Source: Pelagomonas calceolata
Taxonomy: Eukaryota > Sar > Pelagophyceae > Pelagomonadales > Pelagomonadaceae
Assembly (NCBI GenBank): GCA_918797485.1
Contig: CAKKNE010000005.1
Location: 4,340,001-4,404,000 of the forward strand
Reading direction: 5' to 3'
DNA length: 64,000 nucleotides
The notes below the pieces were generated by a model. That model had not been told where the DNA came from. It searched no databases and saw only the letters and a list, made by a program, of their open reading frames with translations. Made by a program: the position numbers and the translations under genes. Numbering within the stretch: the stretch's first letter is position 1; each line of letters opens with the position of its first letter. Positions 9,539 through 19,255 of the stretch are shown here, one piece after another.

Positions 9539-11854
9539 ATGACACAACTCCTGGATGGCGGCGCTGCGGTCGACCAAGCTAAAGGGGACGGCAGAACTTC
9601 CCTATGGATCGCCTGCCACCAGGGCCGCGTCGAGGCGGCGCGGCTGTTGCTGAACAAAGGCGCAGAGGTTGATCGGGCGAATCAGAACGGTGCGACGCCA
9701 CTGTACGTCGCCTGCCAGAACGGTCACGTCGCAGCGGCGCGGCTCTTGCTGGAAAATGGCGCGGAGGTCAATCGGGCGAAGGAGAACGGCTGGACCCCGC
9801 TATTGATCGCCTGTTGGAAGGGTCACGTCGACGCGGCAAAACTGTTGCTGGACAAAGACGCGGCGGTCGACCGGGCTGCGGAGAACGGTGCGACGCCGCT
9901 GGGCATCGCGCAGAAGAAAGGCCACTCGTCCATCGTTGCGCTGCTCGAGGAGCATATTTACCGGCTGCACGCAGCGGCCAAGACCGGCGACGTCGACGCG
10001 ATGGCGCGGCTCATCGACGGCGGCGCCGAGGTCGATCGGGCGGACGAGGACGGTCGGACGCCGCTGGTCATCGCCTGCCAGGAGGGCCACGTCGCCGCGG
10101 CACGACTGTTGCTGAACAAAGGCGCGGTGGTCGACCGGGCGATGAAGGACGGTAAGACGCCGCTGTACATCGCCTGCCAAGTGGGCCACGTCGAAGCGGC
10201 GCGGCTGCTGCTGGACAAAGGCGCGGCGGTTGATCGGGCGGCGAGGAGGGGCACAACGCCGCTGTTCGCCGCCTGCTTTTTCGGCCACGTCGACGCGGTG
10301 CGGCTGTTGTTAGAAAAAGGCGCGGCGGTCGACCGGGCTGCGGAGAACGGTGCGACGCCGCTGGGCATCGCGCAGAAGAAAGGCCACTCGTCCATCGTTG
10401 CGCTGCTCGAGGAGCATATTTACCCGCTGCACGCCGCGGCCAAGACCGGCGACGTCGAGGCGATGACACAACTCCTGGACGGCGGCGCTGCGGTCGACCA
10501 AGCTAAAGAGGACGGCACAACTTCCCTATGGATCGCCTGCCAGCAGGGCCGCGTCGACGCGGCGCGGCTGTTGCTGAACAAAGGCGCGGAGGTCGATCGG
10601 GCGAATCAGAACGGTGCGACGCCACTGTACGTCGCCTGCCAGAACGGTCACGTCGACGCGGTGTGGCTGCTGCTGGACAAAGGCGCGAAGGTCGACCGGG
10701 CGATGAAGAACGGTGCGACGCCGCTGATGATCGCCTGTCAGCACGGCCTCGACGTCGACACGGTGCGCCTGTTGCTGGACTACGGCGCGGAGGTCAACCG
10801 GGCGAACAAGAACGGCTGGACGCCGCTAATGATCGCGTGCTGGAAGGGCCACGTCGACGCGGTGCGGCTGTTGCTGTCGAGCGGGGCGGATTTTAATCGG
10901 GCTGCGAAGAACGGGGCGACGCCGCTGGGCATCGCGCAGAAGAAAGGCCACTCGTCCATCGTTGCGCTGCTCGAGGAGCATATTTACCCGCTGCACGCCG
11001 CGGCCAAGACAGACGAAGTCGACGCGATGACGCATCTTATCGACGGCGGCGCCGTGGTCGACCAGACGAAGAAGGACGGTGCGACGCCGCTGTGGATCGC
11101 CTGCAGGAACGGCCACGTCGATGCGGCGCGGCTGTTGCTGGAGAAAGGAGCGGAGGTCGATCGGGCGACGGAGAACGGTCAGACGCCGCTTTTCGTCGCC
11201 TGTGCTGAGGGTCACGTCGACGCGGCGCGGTTGTTGCTGGACAAAGGCGCGGAGGTCGATCGGGCGAATGAGAACGGTTTGACGCCGCTGATGCTCGCCT
11301 GCTACAAAGGCCACGTCGAGTTGGCACGGCTGGTGCTGGACAAAGGCGCGGAGGTTGACCGGGCTGCGGAGAACGGAGCGACGCCGCTGGCCATTGCGAA
11401 GCGTCGGCAACATCACGCGGTCGTCGCGCTGCTCAAAGAGTTCCTACCACTACCACTCGCTCCGCCGCGCCTCGGCCAACGGCAACAGTCGGAGGACAAG
11501 TGCTCTATCTGCCTCGAGCCGTACAGCGACCGCGTGTGGACAAGGTGCAACCACAGCTTCTGCCGCAAGTGCATCACGCAAGTGTGTCGGACGAAACCGC
11601 CGACGAATCGAGCCCCGTGTCCGTTTTGCAGGCAGCCCGTGCTTTTGGGCGAGCTCACGAGACGAGGCGAGGCGGAACGCCGCGAGACCGAGCGACAAAT
11701 CGCGCCCCCGCCCGCTCCCGCCCGTGCGGCCTCGGATACGACCAGCGACCTTGCAATCGCGCGGGCGCTGAGCAGGGATACCGACGCGGCGCTCGCGGCC
11801 TCCCTGCAGGCGGAAGAAGCGGCCGCCGCGTCCTTGCCTCGTCCTCCTCCTTGA
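9539..11854 (+). CDS. Ankyrin-repeat RING-finger protein (tandem paralogue)
   Basis: 771 residues: about nineteen 33-residue ankyrin repeats (NGATPLYVACQNGHVDAARL type), then a C3HC4 RING (CSICLEPYSDRVWTRCNHSF begins it, CPFCR ends it), then Ala/Glu helices like ubiquitin-interacting motifs. Predicted E3 ubiquitin ligase with an ankyrin substrate-recognition array. It starts inside what is a mid-repeat in other copies; ATG 9539 is the first in frame after a TAG at 9434. The array has higher-order structure: a module ending GHSSIVALLEEHIYPLHAAA recurs at 9890, 10352 and 10916 (and at 8249 in the upstream gene). DNA identity to the upstream copy is very high through the RING and the 3' flank, indicating recent duplication or gene conversion. 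No membrane segment. Confidence 0.85.
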   Translation: MTQLLDGGAAVDQAKGDGRTSLWIACHQGRVEAARLLLNKGAEVDRANQNGATPLYVACQNGHVAAARLLLENGAEVNRAKENGWTPLLIACWKGHVDAAKLLLDKDAAVDRAAENGATPLGIAQKKGHSSIVALLEEHIYRLHAAAKTGDVDAMARLIDGGAEVDRADEDGRTPLVIACQEGHVAAARLLLNKGAVVDRAMKDGKTPLYIACQVGHVEAARLLLDKGAAVDRAARRGTTPLFAACFFGHVDAVRLLLEKGAAVDRAAENGATPLGIAQKKGHSSIVALLEEHIYPLHAAAKTGDVEAMTQLLDGGAAVDQAKEDGTTSLWIACQQGRVDAARLLLNKGAEVDRANQNGATPLYVACQNGHVDAVWLLLDKGAKVDRAMKNGATPLMIACQHGLDVDTVRLLLDYGAEVNRANKNGWTPLMIACWKGHVDAVRLLLSSGADFNRAAKNGATPLGIAQKKGHSSIVALLEEHIYPLHAAAKTDEVDAMTHLIDGGAVVDQTKKDGATPLWIACRNGHVDAARLLLEKGAEVDRATENGQTPLFVACAEGHVDAARLLLDKGAEVDRANENGLTPLMLACYKGHVELARLVLDKGAEVDRAAENGATPLAIAKRRQHHAVVALLKEFLPLPLAPPRLGQRQQSEDKCSICLEPYSDRVWTRCNHSFCRKCITQVCRTKPPTNRAPCPFCRQPVLLGELTRRGEAERRETERQIAPPPAPARAASDTTSDLAIARALSRDTDAALAASLQAEEAAAASLPRPPP

Positions 11855-11977
11855 CACCACACACGTTTTCGCATGGTCTCTCCGACCCTTCTACCACGGA
11901 TTCCGCTCCGCCTCTAGACGCAAATGCGACTACTCGACTAAGAATACTATCTATCACCTATTACGCCCGGCCACGCG
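11438..11977 (+). repeat. Downstream copy of the duplicated RING/3' flank segment
   Basis: Matches about 8770-9304. The two copies differ mainly by a small replaced patch near 11908-11924 and a 4-bp CTAT indel near 11947. The homology ends inside the minus-strand CFAP74-type CDS, so this copy sits in the ancestral context. Confidence 0.8.
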
Positions 11978-14900
11978 CACGTGGCGCGGCAAAACGTCCT
12001 CCTCGTAGGACCCCGCGCCCTGGAGGACGACGTCGAACGACTCGCCGTGGTGCACGTCGAAGCGGAAGCGCGAGCAGTAGCGCACGTTGCGTTTCGGCGA
12101 GAAGGTCACGCGGACGGGCTTCGGGGCCCGCGGGTTCGCGGCCGCGTCGTTCGTTAACGACTGCGCGAGCGACGTGACCGCCGCGCCCTTCCAGGACAGC
12201 TCCGTGAGCGTCTGCGCGAAGAGCGGCCGCGCGTCTCGCATAAAATCCTTGGGCACGCAGGCCGCCGCCGACCTTAGGGGTAACGACGGCCCGGCGACCA
12301 CACCGGCCACGTGCTCGAAGGCGAAGACCGACGGGTCGTCGACGGAATCGGGTCTCGCGTTGTCGCCGTCAATTCCGTCGTTCTTCCGACCAGCCCGCGG
12401 CACGTGCCTCAAAGACCAGGACGCCTCGACCTCCGTCGGGTTCGACAAGAAGACGAGCAATTCCGACGTCTTGTCGGCCCTTACCACGCCAAAGGCGTGC
12501 GCCGCCGGTTGGACCACCAAAGTAGGTGATAACACGGTAGCCTTCAGGGCTATGGTTTGTAACTGGCCGGTCGAAAAGGTGATGTTCAGGTCGCCCCGGT
12601 ACAAGTGTTCCAAAGGCAAGGGCTTGTCGCCTATTCTCACTGGTAAGGGCGGCTTCTCGAACAAGATATCGACGCCCATGCTTTGAGCTGGCAACAATTT
12701 AATTGTAGACGTACAGTCCGCACCGAGGTAGGAAAACTCCGTCGAGAAGCATCTCAATAAGGAAAAGGGCCCGTCCAATGATAAAGAGCACGAGACGGGC
12801 ACGTCCAGCGGGTTCCGCAGCAACGTCTTGCGGTGCAGGGACTTGGGCGCGTGCTTTACGAGGGTCACGGGCGGGACTTCTACCGTGGACCACGTTCTGA
12901 ACCTTATGTTAGAGTCCTTGGACGCCTTTTCCATGCGTAATGAGGGTTCCACGATCCTAGCATCAAGACAGACCTTCAGAGCGGCCGTGACCTTCGGAGC
13001 CTTCCTTGCTTTTAACAATTTACTTTTCATGGACTGCTGGACGTGTAAGGCGCCCAGCGACGTGAGCTTCGCCGTCTCGCCTTCCACAGAATCGTGAGAC
13101 GACACTTGTAGTTTCGAGACCCACTCCGCGTCGGCCACGGCGACGGACGCGATGCGTCCCGGTAAACCAGTAGCGGATTCGGATGGTAAAATCATGGTGA
13201 ACGTCGCCTCCGCGTGGGCCTTGACGACTCTACTGATGGGTTTTATTGTAAAGGGCGACTCGTAGACCTCGGGCTCCTTCCACTCGATTGACGTGGAAAC
13301 GCCGTCCTCGGTCGCCATGAGCTTGCATTCCACGAATTGCCTCTCCGCATTCTCGAGGCCTTCCCTTACTAAACGCCAAGAAATGCGCGCGTCGACGGGC
13401 CCGTCGTTTCTAATTTTTATGTGTTTCTCTGGAGGTGAGGGATGGCCTATTGTGACCTGCCCAAACCTTAACAAGGGGTCCTTGCACTTCGTCAATGTAA
13501 GATCCAAGCCGGCGCACTCCTGCTTGAAAGTTAAAGGGCACCCTATCACGGCTAGCGATACGGGTATCGACGCCGTCGGCGCCGTCTCGACCTCGCACGA
13601 CAACGTATCATTAAATAGGGACGCCATGTTGTTGAATGCTGTCACTGTGACGACCGTGACGCCCCACGGGGTCAATTGACCAGTGCTGGGTTCGACGGCA
13701 AAGGCCACGCCGTTGCCCTTCTTGAGCACAATAGCATCCTGCTTCTGCAGCAATCGTTTCGAGACGTACGTGCGACCCATTTCCGATTGGAACGTGTTCT
13801 CCACGTCATGTGCATCGTCCAAAATTTTATTCGCGAACCTTGGTTTTTCTGGTGGTAGCGGCTCGGCCGCATATTTACTGCAGCCGAAGTTGAATGGCGC
13901 CGCAATCGCGCTCAAATTACGAACGGCAATCCTCATCTTCCGTCGCTCGAACAAGGGCACGTCAGTACCGAAGTTTAGGGAAGGTAGCGGCGGCACGAGC
14001 GGTAGTTGCACATCATCCGGTAATTGGACACAGTTGGAGTCGCATAATGGTGGAGGTGGTGCTTGGTCTTCTCCCAATAACTCGTAGGCCAGGACCGCAT
14101 TCTTGGACGTGGCCCTCAGTCCAAACCCGAGCGGCAGGGCGCACCCGAAGACCTTGCAGCCCAATACTTCGTCGACGACGCCCGCCGTCAACGCCGTATA
14201 CTTTATACTAATAGTCAACACCTGCTTGGCCTCCAATTCTCCTGAACGCGGCTCAAACACCAAAGTGAAAGCTGGTGATGACCCGCCCGGCCGCTCGAAC
14301 TTGAATTTTGTACTAAGGTTAGAGAGATTCACCAGAGTTAACTCCCTTTCGACAGGTACTCCCACGTACACCACCCCTAAGGGTACGGAGGTCTCCTTGA
14401 GATACACCTTGGGCGCTTGGACTTCTCCTCTAATACTCATGTACTGGGGCGGGGCTCGATTACACGCGCACGTCACGACGGATCGCAATCGTTCCGGTCG
14501 CTTCCCCGCCGCGCATCTTACTAAAATGCTACCTTGGGACTTGGCCGGCACTCTGAGGAGTGGTGGATCGAACTCCAACGCACACGCGTCGTGGTCAATC
14601 ACAAAGGTGTCGGCCACCGTCGCCGTGGCTCCTTCATCCACGGAATCATCATCGTCCACGACGGCCTCCAGATGATCCTTTACTTCCTGAAACTCGACGT
14701 CGACGCCGCACGGCGCCGTGTTTGTGAATTTTAGCTCGTAGTCCTTCCGGCCGCCGACCGCGATGAGTCCCAAGTCGACCTCTGGTACTTCGAATTTTAT
14801 CCGAGCTTGAACGACTTCACCACGCACCACCACTCGCCCCGCCTCGTGCGTCTCTCCACTTAGTTGATCGGCAATATCAAGACCGCAGCTCACGTCGTAC

Positions 14901-17293
14901 GAACCTACTTCCAAACCAGTGGCCGTCGCTACCGTATCTACGGATTGACCCGGTTCGAGGACGCCGCCCGACGGCAGCCAGACTAATGAGGCTTGGGGCG
15001 CGTCTTGCACCAAGGAACCGTCTACAGTAATACGCTGGTCGTCATCAAAAGCCCACGCCACCGTCGAGTCGGTGGGATTTGTTACTGTGACGGCATTTGA
15101 TGCTACACTTTCACCGAGATACATAGCTCGAGGGAAGGCGACGGCGCCCGGTGCTATTTCTAATCTGGCTAGATGGCCCCTACCTCTAAGAACACAGGAG
15201 TAGACCTCGATATCCACTACATCCTCGTCACTAGTGATACCGGCGGCCTGCCTTGGTATTTGTTTTATCATAATTCGGAGTATGGCCTGAGACGCCTCAT
15301 TTGCTGAAGGCGCGTACGTCACGGCCACGTTCGATCTTTGTTCACTGTGTATGGTGCCGTCGCCATTCGCGTACGTAAAGGACGACGCGCCGTCGATACG
15401 TACTTCATACGACAATGATAATTCACCGTCATTCACTAAATCAAGAGCATGTACGGACGACGACCCGAGGCAGACCGAGTCGAAGTTTAGGGTGCTGGGA
15501 GGCTTATAATCACCATGTGAATCAAGATCGACGCCGTCCAAGCCCGCGACGCGCACTTGAATAGCTTCGGCCCGGCCCTTCAGAGAATAGGTCGTCGCGT
15601 GCTGCTCCTCGTCAATTAGTAAAAAGGACGCGTCGTACGACGGTCGTCCCTCCTCGGGCTTGAACGTGACATGCACATCCATTGACTGATCAGTATCTAA
15701 TGAGAACCTAGCGGGACCCACGACAAACGCGCCCGTCCTGACTTCCTGGTACGTGATCAAGTGCTCCGGGACGTCTCGATCACAAACGTCGAGCAGTCGG
15801 AACGCACCGGGACCGCCGGAATTCGTCACGCGGAAAGTTTTTTCTATGACTCCTCCTAACAAACACGCGCCCACATCTAGTACCGAGGGTAGGTCCAGGA
15901 TCGGAGGGTCCCGCTTGCCCGTCAGACTTATGTTAACTTCGCCCTCCTCGCTCACGACAACTAGTCTGTCCTCGAAATCCTTCAGACTATCCGGTGCGAA
16001 CTTGATCAATGCATGCACGGACATGCCCGGCGCTAGCACGCCGGAGTCCTCGCCGCCGGGCCACTTGACGCGAGCGACCTTGAAGTACCGTGACTGCGGT
16101 CTCAGCAGTCGCAATCGGCGCGATATGGCCGACGTGTTCCGGATATGCAATGTTTGTTCATAGATCTGAGCAGGCACGTGGTTCCGGAAGAACAACGAGG
16201 CCGGCTCCACGGCGATGAGATCGTGCGATTCTACAGCTGCCTGAGTCTTCTCAAACGTCCGCTGGGACGCCGCATAAGTAGCGTCAAAAGCAATGGTCAT
16301 CGGGTCGCCCTCGACGTAGACGTCCTTGCCGATCATGCGCGGTGACGGGGGCCGCACCGTTAATCTAGTGTTATGGTTTGACGAAGAAGGATCGTAGCGC
16401 GGGTTCCGCAAAAAATGCTGTCGCGCCCGCATGCCCCGCAAAATCGTGTCGTTGGCCCACTCCTCGTCGCCGGTCATCTGGTCGACGCGCTTCTTGCGGG
16501 CTTGCTTCACTTTCTCTTCTAAAGCCGGTCCTTGCGATTTAGTAGTTGCGAGGAACGTTTTCACAAATTCCGCAGTAGCTTTCCCGCCGTTCGGACCGTG
16601 CGAGATGGGTAAGAGCTTGGAACACCGCTTCGAGAAGGATGCTGTTTGTTTATAATATGCCGGCTCGTCCTCTTCCAGTAAAGGCGGTCCCGGCATCGTC
16701 AAACCAGCTTGGGCATAATTACCTGATTGTATAGCCACGTCTCTCCTGTTGGCCTCGACCAGGTCTTCGGCCGTCACCAAGGCATCGGCGAATTTACCAC
16801 TCTGGTCCATGTCGCCCTTGTGTAACTCCAAAGTCGAGCGATGCTGCGGCAGGTGCGCGTTTTGTATTAAACCGATCTTCTTCAGGGAGATTTCTTCGTC
16901 CTTGTCCTCTCGTTTGGCTTTCGTGGTTTGGACTTTCATATATTGCAACAAATCATCAGCTTGCGTCCGTTGCGTTTCTAAGCGCTTGGCGATCGACAGG
17001 GCTCGCTTCCGCGCCAATGCTTTCGTAGCCTCCGGGTCGCCTCGTTGTTTAGGATCGAACCATGGTTCGGTTTGCAATTCCATCCTCAAAGAAGCGACGG
17101 AAGCTTCATCGGTGATACATGCTGGGGCTTCGGCCGGCGCCGGGCCGGGGGCCTCCTCTTCAGGAGCTTCCGATTCCTCGTAGAGCCCCCTAAACAAGGT
17201 CCGCAGGATGTGCGAGATGGAGCCGACGGCGGCGTCGTCGTGCGCTTGCTTCTTCGCGTCTTCGTCTGCGGCGCCGGCCGCTGTGGTCGCCAT
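11954..17293 (-). CDS. Axonemal ASH/MSP-repeat protein, CFAP74-like
   Basis: 1779 residues in one uninterrupted exon. Start ATG 17293 has an ideal context (GCCACCATGGCG on the coding strand). The N-terminal ~370 residues are charged and helical; the rest is a string of immunoglobulin-like ASH/MSP domains, seen as recurring strands such as LDVGACLLGGVIEKTFRVTN, FDSVCLGSSSVHALDLVNDG and VDLGLIAVGGRKDYELKFTN. The architecture and a YEQTLHIRNTSAISRRLRLL segment followed by APGMSVHALIKFAPDSLKDF fit CFAP74, a central-pair (C1d projection) protein; CFAP47 or HYDIN-type relatives are alternatives. Predicted to act in the ciliary axoneme. Its 3' end lies 99 bp from the stop of the ankyrin-RING gene, and its last codons were copied into the upstream duplicate. 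Confidence 0.8.
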   Translation of the reverse strand: MATTAAGAADEDAKKQAHDDAAVGSISHILRTLFRGLYEESEAPEEEAPGPAPAEAPACITDEASVASLRMELQTEPWFDPKQRGDPEATKALARKRALSIAKRLETQRTQADDLLQYMKVQTTKAKREDKDEEISLKKIGLIQNAHLPQHRSTLELHKGDMDQSGKFADALVTAEDLVEANRRDVAIQSGNYAQAGLTMPGPPLLEEDEPAYYKQTASFSKRCSKLLPISHGPNGGKATAEFVKTFLATTKSQGPALEEKVKQARKKRVDQMTGDEEWANDTILRGMRARQHFLRNPRYDPSSSNHNTRLTVRPPSPRMIGKDVYVEGDPMTIAFDATYAASQRTFEKTQAAVESHDLIAVEPASLFFRNHVPAQIYEQTLHIRNTSAISRRLRLLRPQSRYFKVARVKWPGGEDSGVLAPGMSVHALIKFAPDSLKDFEDRLVVVSEEGEVNISLTGKRDPPILDLPSVLDVGACLLGGVIEKTFRVTNSGGPGAFRLLDVCDRDVPEHLITYQEVRTGAFVVGPARFSLDTDQSMDVHVTFKPEEGRPSYDASFLLIDEEQHATTYSLKGRAEAIQVRVAGLDGVDLDSHGDYKPPSTLNFDSVCLGSSSVHALDLVNDGELSLSYEVRIDGASSFTYANGDGTIHSEQRSNVAVTYAPSANEASQAILRIMIKQIPRQAAGITSDEDVVDIEVYSCVLRGRGHLARLEIAPGAVAFPRAMYLGESVASNAVTVTNPTDSTVAWAFDDDQRITVDGSLVQDAPQASLVWLPSGGVLEPGQSVDTVATATGLEVGSYDVSCGLDIADQLSGETHEAGRVVVRGEVVQARIKFEVPEVDLGLIAVGGRKDYELKFTNTAPCGVDVEFQEVKDHLEAVVDDDDSVDEGATATVADTFVIDHDACALEFDPPLLRVPAKSQGSILVRCAAGKRPERLRSVVTCACNRAPPQYMSIRGEVQAPKVYLKETSVPLGVVYVGVPVERELTLVNLSNLSTKFKFERPGGSSPAFTLVFEPRSGELEAKQVLTISIKYTALTAGVVDEVLGCKVFGCALPLGFGLRATSKNAVLAYELLGEDQAPPPPLCDSNCVQLPDDVQLPLVPPLPSLNFGTDVPLFERRKMRIAVRNLSAIAAPFNFGCSKYAAEPLPPEKPRFANKILDDAHDVENTFQSEMGRTYVSKRLLQKQDAIVLKKGNGVAFAVEPSTGQLTPWGVTVVTVTAFNNMASLFNDTLSCEVETAPTASIPVSLAVIGCPLTFKQECAGLDLTLTKCKDPLLRFGQVTIGHPSPPEKHIKIRNDGPVDARISWRLVREGLENAERQFVECKLMATEDGVSTSIEWKEPEVYESPFTIKPISRVVKAHAEATFTMILPSESATGLPGRIASVAVADAEWVSKLQVSSHDSVEGETAKLTSLGALHVQQSMKSKLLKARKAPKVTAALKVCLDARIVEPSLRMEKASKDSNIRFRTWSTVEVPPVTLVKHAPKSLHRKTLLRNPLDVPVSCSLSLDGPFSLLRCFSTEFSYLGADCTSTIKLLPAQSMGVDILFEKPPLPVRIGDKPLPLEHLYRGDLNITFSTGQLQTIALKATVLSPTLVVQPAAHAFGVVRADKTSELLVFLSNPTEVEASWSLRHVPRAGRKNDGIDGDNARPDSVDDPSVFAFEHVAGVVAGPSLPLRSAAACVPKDFMRDARPLFAQTLTELSWKGAAVTSLAQSLTNDAAANPRAPKPVRVTFSPKRNVRYCSRFRFDVHHGESFDVVLQGAGSYEEDVLPRHVRVAGRNR

Positions 17294-17962
17294 GGTGGCT
17301 CCTTATACGTGCCGGGCAGCAGCCGACGGGTCGCAGCGATGCGTTTACGTACGTACGGCAAAGCTGTGACCGTCGGGCAGCCCGGTCGCGCCCTAGGCGG
17401 CGTCGGCGCGCGACAAAGCCGGCGGCGCTATGCCAAAACTCCCGTCGCTTCGTGCGGGGCGGAGATTTGCCGTGGTGCACTAGAGAAGCGTGGGAGTGGT
17501 CTCTGGAAAGACACGAGGCCTGCCCGGACGACTTGCTAGTCCATCGATTCGGCTGCTCTTGCTGCTCGCTTCGAGCGCAATTGAAGGCGTCGTGCGCCCT
17601 CCCCCGGGCGACCGGCGGGCTGCTGTGCCGCGTGCGAGCCATGCGCTTGATATATTTTGTGAATGCCATGTCGAAAAGACCGGTTCGGATAAGCCGCATT
17701 AGTAACCAGCAGCGCACCTCCAACCCTGCAGCAAGCAGCACCGCAATTCGGAGCCGCCGAGACAAGGTAACCACCGGCGTCTGCATGCACAGAGCAGCAA
17801 ACACGGCAATGAGAATAAACCTGGTCTTCTTTCAACTGGACGGAGTATCTCCGCGTGAAGAGGATACCTACCGCTGATTATAATTTTTGAGCCTACGGTG
17901 CCACACAAAACGCCCGCCGCGACCGCGACGCGCGCTCGACGTTCCATCGCGCAGGCCATGCC
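17294..17962. promoter_or_regulatory. Divergent intergenic region between CFAP74-like and AlkB-like genes
   Basis: 669 bp without a credible gene. It has GGGCAGC words near 17316 and 17373 and isolated CTAG words (about 17394, 17479, 17535) but no full CTAG-pair element. Frames here are short and lack domain features. Confidence 0.4.
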
Positions 17963-19189
17963 ATGACCGACGGCGACTACTACTGGTTCCGGCCGCCGCG
18001 CGAGGGCCGCGCGTCGACGTTCTACGCGACGCGCCACGCAAGTGGACGTATTTGCGAGCAAGGCGAGCAGGCCGTGATAGATATAGAAGATCGGGACCTC
18101 CAGGCCAAGATCGCGGCCTTCAACGCCCTGGTGCACAAGCACCGCGTCTGCCCGGCGCAGACGCTGCCGAACGATCCTAGAAGAGAGAAGCTAGCACTGT
18201 TGCGAGAGGAATCGGCGCGCACTTTGCAAATCTACGACGTTAATGATTTCGTCAAAAGGACGGTCTGGCCCTACTGCCTCGCGGGGGGCGATTTAAGGCA
18301 CGTCGGGTTCCACGTCGTCGATGAGTTCGTACCTTCACACGTATCACATTCTGATATCGAGGACGCGGTCTTCCCGAGCTGCTACGACGAAACGAAGGGT
18401 TCCGTACCGAACTGTTATGCGTGGGAGGATAATGATAAAAAACATGAGCAAAATAGAGAGGTCTGCACGCACGGCGTCACGCTCCTCGATCGCGAGCAGC
18501 TGATTCCGGCCGAAGTCGCGCCCTTACCTCTGCCCGAGTTAGTGAGAAGGACTCTAGTCCCCGGCCTGGAAGCGTTCCTCGAACAGTTAAATCTACCAAC
18601 AGCATTGGACTTCCTCTACGCGAATCGGTATCGCAAAGGGAAACGGAGCTATATAAGGTTCCACCACGACCAGTTGACGAAGATGGGCCCCGTCGTTGTG
18701 GGAGTGTCGTTGGGCGCGACGGCGCACTTGACTCTCGTAAGGACGTGTTCGAGCGACACGAAGCTGCCGGGCCGCGACGGTTCCGTGGATGTTGAATTGA
18801 GAGCAGGTTCGATGTACGTCATGAGCGGCATCGCGCGCTACGGGCTGAAGCACGGCGTGCTCGACGCGTCGGCGCTCGGCGACCGCGTGTCGCTGACGTT
18901 TCGCGAAGTGACGAAGAAGCGGCCCTGGGTGCGGCCGCCCGCGGACATCGTCGGGCCTTTGGTAAGGCACCCGGCGGCTCTGGGCTGCGCGTGCTGCCGG
19001 CGGGCGCCGCGGTGCGGTCGCCGCGACGCCATCGACGCGCCCGCGATCCGCCCGCGTGAGCGCCGCGAGTCGTTCGACGCCACGCGGCGAGAACAGGCGC
19101 CGGGAATCCGCCCGCCAGGGCGCATCGACACCTCAACACGGAACCGCAAGCGCGCCGAGAAGCGCAAGCGCAAGCGACGAGCCCCCTGA
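17963..19189 (+). CDS. AlkB-like 2-oxoglutarate/Fe(II) dioxygenase
   Basis: 408 residues. The catalytic double-stranded beta-helix lies in ~200-330: NRYRKGKRSYIRFHHDQ gives the HxD iron ligands (H and D of HHD), KHGV gives the distal His, and RVSLTFRE the 2-oxoglutarate-binding Arg pair, as in AlkB homologues that oxidatively demethylate nucleic acids or proteins. The C-terminal ~90 residues are low complexity and end in a strong nuclear-localisation cluster (KRAEKRKRKRR). A GTAAGG donor-like site at 18962 and CAG acceptors near 19095 could remove part of this tail; the segment contains the introner core word GCCATCGACGCG at 19028, so an unrecognised intron is possible. Start ATG 17963 is the first in frame and follows a divergent promoter region. 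Confidence 0.8.
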   Translation: MTDGDYYWFRPPREGRASTFYATRHASGRICEQGEQAVIDIEDRDLQAKIAAFNALVHKHRVCPAQTLPNDPRREKLALLREESARTLQIYDVNDFVKRTVWPYCLAGGDLRHVGFHVVDEFVPSHVSHSDIEDAVFPSCYDETKGSVPNCYAWEDNDKKHEQNREVCTHGVTLLDREQLIPAEVAPLPLPELVRRTLVPGLEAFLEQLNLPTALDFLYANRYRKGKRSYIRFHHDQLTKMGPVVVGVSLGATAHLTLVRTCSSDTKLPGRDGSVDVELRAGSMYVMSGIARYGLKHGVLDASALGDRVSLTFREVTKKRPWVRPPADIVGPLVRHPAALGCACCRRAPRCGRRDAIDAPAIRPRERRESFDATRREQAPGIRPPGRIDTSTRNRKRAEKRKRKRRAP

Positions 19190-19255
19190 CCCGTACCATT
19201 CCGGGGGGCTCCGCTACGCCGCGCAATTTTGATAAGTTTTGTACCATTTACCTAA

